From Humulus lupulus (Eukaryota > Streptophyta > Magnoliopsida > Rosales > Cannabaceae), in NCBI RefSeq assembly GCF_963169125.1, contig NC_084796.1, positions 217,768,448 through 217,832,447 of the forward strand: a stretch of DNA of 64,000 nt, in the 5' to 3' direction. The first letter of the stretch is position 1. Every line of letters starts with the position of its first letter. The notes beneath the pieces were generated by a model. The model was not told the origin of the DNA, searched no databases, and saw only the letters and a list, made by a program, of their open reading frames with translations. Positions 58,731 to 64,000 of the stretch are shown in pieces. A program made the translations under genes and the position numbers.

Positions 58731-58978
58731 TTTTTGGCTCATCAAAGTGGATTTTAAGTGTATTTGAGGTAGGATTTCAAGATTAAACAATGTATTATAG
58801 TTATAATGGTAGAAAAAATTATTTTTGTCCTTATTTTTTATAGTTTTTGTGGGTTTTTTGGCTCATCAAAGTGGATTTAAAGCGTATTTGAGGTAGGATT
58901 TCAAGATTAAACAATGCATTATAGTTATAATGGTAGAAAAAATTATTTTTGTGCTTATTTTTTATAGTTTTTGTGGGT
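58731..58978. repeat. 124-bp direct tandem duplication
   Basis: Two nearly identical units, 58731-58854 and 58855-58978 (landmark GGCTCATCAAAGTGG at 58736 and 58860). The first unit starts exactly at the end of the LTR remnant. Non-coding. Confidence 0.85.
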
Positions 58979-60050
58979 TTTATTAGAAATATTAGTTTAA
59001 AGTATGAAAAATAATTTTTATGTATATTTGAGATATTACATTGTTTAATTTTAACATGATACCACATTATTTATTATTTTTAAATTTTTATTTACTATTT
59101 ATTCCAAAAATTATATATTTTTTAATTAATTTTTAATGTTTGTTAAGTATATATATGTAAATATGTTTTGCTAAAAGTACTTAATAACTTTGTCTAAAAT
59201 AAATAAAAATAAATTAATTTTACATACTAAATAGTAATTCAAGTTAATATGTTTATAAATTTTTTTAATTTATATTATTATTTACTTAGAAATATATATT
59301 TGTAATCTTTATTAACATTTAAGTAGGTTATTTATATAGAGTTATGCTTTTAATTGATTTACTAATCTTTTATTAATTAATTAATTTAAAGTTTTAATTA
59401 ATAGCATAGTGCGTGCATTGCAAAAGTGAAATAAATTTGCTAGCAAGGACTATTAATTGTAAGAGGTAATTACATTATCTTATTTCTTATTTTAGTATTA
59501 TTAAACTTTTGTTAGAGGAGTCTGTATATCTTAAATATGATCCATAGTGAAGTAGGTTATGAGATTAAAATTGTGTATTGCAGTGATAACAGAAGGTTGA
59601 GAACTGTGTGTTTTAGTGAAGTAGGTTCTGGAAAATTTGTTTGTGTGTTGCGGAGCTATAAGTAATAAACTTCTTGTGTGTTATTTGATTTATTTGGCTT
59701 GTTGTTCACAGATGGTTAGATCACTATTATAGGGGAAATGCTGCTCGATTTTGTCTAGAATTATGTATTCTATTATTATATTTGTATTGTGTTGTGCTTA
59801 TTTGATTAGATTTGATTAGATTGACAGATGGTTAGGTTACTAATATAAGGGAAATGCTGCCAAATTTTTCGTATGCTTATTTAGTTTTTTTTGTTTAATT
59901 TTTCATAGACATAGGAAAGGATATGAATAGACCTGGACGTTACTTGAAGAAAGATGTATGTATATATATAAATTTATAAAAAGTTTACGGTTTATTTATT
60001 ATTAAAAGTATATATAATCAAATAATAATTAAATAATATATTGTACTTTA
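58979..60050. other. AT-rich intergenic DNA
   Basis: No gene recognised. The motif ACAGATGGTTAG followed by GGGAAATGCTGC occurs twice (about 59710 and 59820), suggesting a small direct duplication or an old transposon fragment. A CTAG preceded by GTGCGTGCATTGC lies at about 59410-59442. Confidence 0.6.
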
Positions 60051-61580
60051 TGTTTACCCAAAAATGGCTCCTAATGATGTGGCAAGAATTTCTTACACGT
60101 GGATAGCACGTGGAGGTTTTGAGTGAAGGGATCTTGTTCGATCACCAACCAGATAATTATTGATTCGTCAAGTCTCGCAATTGGGTGCAACCAGTTTGGT
60201 CGCATACTTTCATTTACTTCCTTTGAGATACACAATCTTGTAATAATTACATTTATAATATTTCTTTTTATTACCTTGATATGCTAATCCTAATTGTAAT
60301 TAAGGCCCATCGGCCCATGTAACCCTCTTGAGCCTATAAATAAGAAGAAGAGGGCTCAAGGAAGGGACTTTTGAACTTTTGATCTTTGTATTCAGAGAAA
60401 AAAGCATAGTGTGATTATCCACCGAAATTGTAATCCTCCCAAGGCTTGTGAAACTGAAGAACCCTAGTTCTTTGATCACAACATTGGGATTCAATATCAA
60501 CAAGAACACTAAGTGGATGTAAATCATTACCATCCAGTTGGGGTCGAACCACTATAAATCACTTGTATCATTTTCTTTTCATTGGATTCTCTTCTTAATT
60601 TCCTTGTTGTTCTTTGTCGTTTATTTGACTCCGTGTCGTTGGCCAAATCAAGGGTCAACATTTTGGTACTTTCATTGAGAGTTGAACTCAAGTACTTCAT
60701 GAAGATCAAATGACAAAGACATCACTGAGAGCTGGATAGACTTCTGGCGCTGCATCCACTCAGCCTCATCCTCCAAATGTGGCTGAAAATGAGCCACACT
60801 TGGATTTTGAGGAGGAAAAAATGGATTCTGAAACACTGAGGACAACATTGAGTGTGTTGCAGGACGAGCTGGCCAATCTGAGGGCCAATTAAGAGAATGC
60901 GGCGAAGACCATGGTGCTACAACAGAGGGAGATTGAGCGTCAGCGTCAGGAGCTGAATGAGCGGTAGGTAGACATGGACCGTCGGCAAAGAGATGCCACA
61001 GCCGCTTTAGAAGGAGCCATTCAGTTGGCTCGGGGGCAAGCTGCGCTGGCTTCTCAACCGGATCAGCCACCAAATGCACCACCACAGTGGGCCCTAAATC
61101 TGAGTCTCCACTTCAGCCAGCAAGCCCTCAAAAGCCAGAACAACCGCTTGTTGCTCAGCAGGATATACCAATTCAGGACCCTAAGCAGCAGGCACCTTCT
61201 CAAGATAGTCGAGGCAATCCCTAGTGCCAGAGGAAGAATAGGGTCGGCCAGCCTCCCCGAAGCCCTAGATGCCCAGAGGTCGATGAGCCAAATCCACCGA
61301 GCAGGGGGCAACATCCTTCTGCTAACAGAAGGCACAACAAGTCAGGCTCTGCGGTCAGGGCCCCCCCACAGCATAATAATGCCTGGGGACCCACCGACCA
61401 ATGCAGGCCTCCCCCTGACACTCGGGAGATGCCAGCTAGAGGGGAAAATAGCATGACCAGCCGGTCGCGCTATAGTCGGTCGCAGTTTAGGGATGGCCAT
61501 GACTATAATGAGGCTGATTCCAGCAGGAGGAATGCTGTTCAAGGGCATGAGGAAAGAGGTGGAGATAGGAACCCTCCACT
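60051..61580 (+). mobile_element. Tat-C: truncated relative of Tat-B (5' LTR plus gag N-terminus)
   Basis: LTR 60051-60660 (TGTTTACCC to GGGTCAACA, 610 bases), the same primer-site region (TTTTGGTACTTTCATTGAGA), and the start of the same gag. It breaks off at about 61580 into AT-rich DNA, and no second LTR or target duplication is seen. The TATA box is at 60335. It is clearly diverged from Tat-B. Confidence 0.88.
60710..61580 (+). pseudogene. gag: Tat-C gag N-terminal fragment
   Basis: ATG at 60710. It is collinear with Tat-B gag from 31250: an acidic segment (ENEPHLDFEEE), the Gln/Arg-rich helix (QQREIERQRQELNER), then a Pro-rich region. Stops at about 60737 (TAG), 60890 (TAA) and 60964 (TAG), plus frame changes beyond about 61100. 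It is truncated before the gag core, so no function is possible. Confidence 0.85.
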
Positions 61581-63110
61581 AAAAATATCTAATATCTAAT
61601 TAATTACCTATATACAATCGTTATGATAACATTTGATAATTAATTAAAAAATATTAACAACAAATTATTAAAAAAATATCTAATTAATTACCTATATACA
61701 ACAATCGGGTAGTGTAACAACTCATAATTAATTAAAAAAATTAATGACAAAATTTATTAGTTCAGTTACAATGGTATAACTTATTATTAATTTTATTATT
61801 ATTGAAATAAGAGCATTATTGATTTGTCTTCCTTTGCTATATATAGAAGCATATTCATAGGAGAGCTCATTGTCTTTCTTCACTGCCACCATCAGGTTAC
61901 AATTGAATTTTGATTCTTTAATATGGTTTTGATTCTTTCTTCTCCTATCTCACATTGTAGTGGTGATTCTTGACAATTCTTTTGTTCAATTATAACTGAA
62001 TTTTCTTTCTCTAATTCTGGTTTTGAAATTCTGGTTTTGATTCTTTCTTTCTCTATCTCACATTGTGGTAGTGAGTCTTGACAATTCTTTTGTTCAATTA
62101 ATTTTTTTCCCTTCTTTTCGTTTCATTTATTTTCTTACGGTGAAACCATTTCAATGTTTTTGTGTGCAATTTTTCTCCTTCTTGTGTGTTCCCACTATTT
62201 TTAGTCTTTTAATGATGAAATATATATTCATAAATGAATGCTCTTCCACAACTTTGATCATGAAATTGATGATCATTTGAATGGGTATTTGAAGTCATTT
62301 TCAACTTTAGTTCTTTTGTATTATATTAAATTGTAGTGTATTGAGATGAATAGTTTCTAGAATGTACTTAATGTGTGTGTATTTTTTAGAAAAAAAGGTT
62401 TGACAATATACAATTGAATTTTAGTTTCTCATTAGTTTCTGTAAAATAAGAGCTTAAAAATTTCAGTAGCACATAACATAGTAATTTTTTTCATAAAAGG
62501 ACACTAAAGAATTTTTTTTGTCAATAATTCTATTTTTTGTTTTCATAAACTTTAAACATATATACATTGATGTATTTGTAATGAATTATTTTTGATCCAT
62601 TTAATTTAACATTTTCCTGATTCGAAAATGAATTGAGTTGCTAAGGCCAAGATAATGTAATATTTCTTTGAAAATGTTTCAACAACTTATGGTATTTTTA
62701 TTGTTGGTATTGATAAGATATACACAAGTACAAATTATTTATGTTAAAGAATATCATCCATTATCTACCATCTAAAAATTTATAACTACAAATGTGCTTA
62801 TTATAAAGTAACATATAATCTTATGACTCTTTGAGTCATTTTTCTCTCTTATATGAATACCAGTAGAATTCATCACCTTATATACTGTATGTCTGTTATT
62901 CTTTTTAATCTTAAAAAAATCTTAAAAGCACATGTTAATTTCAATAAACATTGTCTCAGTAATAACTAATTTTCTAATAACTATAATAATAAATCAATTA
63001 TATAAAATTGACATTTATCTTTAAAAAAATTTATTGCATGTTCATTGTTTTGATATTTTGAATTAAATCAAAATATCTTAAACAATTAAAAATATCAATA
63101 TATATTAATA
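61581..63110. other. AT-rich non-coding DNA with short direct duplications
   Basis: No gene recognised. A roughly 70-base unit with the landmark TATCTCACATTGT is repeated at about 61945 and 62053 (period 108). AAATATCTAATTAATTACC recurs near 61585 and 61673. The short open frames are not like known proteins. Confidence 0.65.
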
Positions 63111-63120
63111 TATATATATA

Positions 63121-63538
63121 GGGAGCGACTACAACGCATTCTTTTTTTTGCAACACCAGTACATCTTTTTTCTATTTCGGCACCTGAATAGTTATAATCT
63201 CAATTTTTTTTTTATATGATGGTGTACATTATAGCTATCTAGAACATCCTACAAATTTTCAAGAAATTCCGAATAAATTATGGTACCGAAACAGAGTCTA
63301 AACTATCTGTTGCACTCGTGCCTATTTTTTTGTGTACGCGTGTAAAATTTGACAGTTTGAATTCTGTTTTCGGCTTCGTAAACTATTCAGAATTTCTTGA
63401 AAATTTGCAGGATATTCTAAATACCTACAATGTATACCGTCATATAAAAAAAATTGAGATTATATTTATCCAGGTACCGAAAATGGAAAAAGATGCACCG
63501 GTGTTGCAAAAAAAAAAAAATGCATTGTAATCGTTCCC
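63121..63538. mobile_element. Fold-back MITE with nearly full-length inverted repeat
   Basis: 418 bases. The left end GGGAGCGACTACAACGCATT pairs with the complement of the right end (GGGAACGATTACAATGCATT), and the pairing continues for about 190 bases per arm with scattered mismatches. It is flanked on both sides by TATATATATA (63111-63120 and 63539-63548), a possible target duplication in simple sequence. It codes nothing; the open frame at 63318-63530 is part of one arm. The superfamily is not certain. Confidence 0.88.
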
Positions 63539-63548
63539 TATATATATA

Positions 63549-64000
63549 CGTGATACTTATTTGATAAGGAATATTATTAATTAAATTAATAAATATATTT
63601 ATTTAAAAAATGGATGATTCCAAACTGCAAAAGATCATCATTTATAAATTTCTCACCCTAAATCTATATATTTATATAAAGATGATCTATATGGAGGTAA
63701 TTCGGCTTCCTATTTATCTATTTTATCATAATTTGTGATTTTTCTAATTTTTTATTTAAAAAAAAAAAGATTAATTAATCATTTCAAAAATCTCAAGTCC
63801 CACATGGATTATACTTTTAGGCTATAAATAAATCATTCATTGACTTTGATTTGTAATCTGTTCAAATATTAATATTTTTTTTTCTTATGATGGTTGATTT
63901 AACTCAATCTTGCCCAATAGTTATATTTTTTTTAGTTTATCAAATTTATATTTTATATATAATTTCAGGTGAATTATAAAAACATATATAACATTAAAGA
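63549..64000. other. AT-rich DNA, nothing recognised
   Basis: Poly-A and poly-T rich sequence without a gene or clear repeat boundary. Confidence 0.6.

Noticed and set aside
59890..59960. Possible start of a CACTA transposase (GGATATGAATAGACCTGG context)
   Set aside because: Only a few codons resemble the family start and the reading stops quickly. No further transposase sequence follows.
61926..62110. Leader of a host gene (pyrimidine-rich, TTC-rich)
   Set aside because: No downstream coding exon, splice-supported reading or conserved domain was found up to 63120.

Overview
The window looks like intergenic heterochromatin from a flowering plant, probably a eudicot. It is AT-rich and packed with nested transposable elements: Ty1/copia, Tekay-type chromovirus, Tat-type and Athila-type Ty3/gypsy, a plant L1-type LINE, a fold-back MITE and a possible CACTA end. 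No host protein gene, tRNA, rRNA or CRISPR array could be recognised. Nearly every coding region is broken, and many of the breaks are C-to-T or G-to-A type changes, as expected for old methylated DNA. The species cannot be named from the sequence.

Left part (1-28118). A minus-strand Tat element (Tat-A, 12192-28118) runs off the left side of the window. Its integrase is cut by a minus-strand copia element (Copia-1, 1-12191), and the LTR of Copia-1 is split by a near full-length LINE (7401-12129, 13-bp target duplication). The reverse transcriptase (RT) of Tat-A is split by a complete plus-strand Tekay element (14115-23676, target duplication GTATC, two 2.25-kb LTRs).

Middle part (28119-54270). 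Tat-A abuts the 3' end of an unnamed plus-strand LTR element (X), with a polypurine tract and the start of an LTR at 28378. A minus-strand Athila element (28605-54265, target AGAGG) lies inside that LTR. Athila in turn holds a complete Tat-like non-autonomous element (Tat-B, 30591-38828, target GACCT) and a 1.87-kb copia solo LTR (39329-43591, target TTAAG). That solo LTR is itself split by a 2.39-kb Tekay-type solo LTR (41162-43553, target AAATG). Athila keeps a plant-transposon-protein ORF (44154-45691), pol (47253-50434), protease and part of gag, which breaks off at 52027. There the sequence jumps to a second copy of [part of the Tat-A LTR - X flank - AGAGG - Athila LTR - AGAGG]. This is best read as a tandem duplication whose second copy collapsed to a solo LTR.

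Right part (54271-64000). This holds inverted LTR-derived arms, AT-rich DNA with a possible Helitron end, a CACTA-like terminus beside a palindromic array, a chromovirus-type solo LTR ending at 58730, a 124-bp tandem duplication, a truncated Tat-B relative (60051-about 61580), more AT-rich DNA, and a 418-bp fold-back MITE (63121-63538).

The most interesting objects are Tat-B (sense gag-protease plus a spliced-looking antisense gene, with no RT or integrase), the duplicated block with an inverted templated repair insert at 53805-53831, and the CpG-rich palindromic cassettes that recur inside several LTR families.
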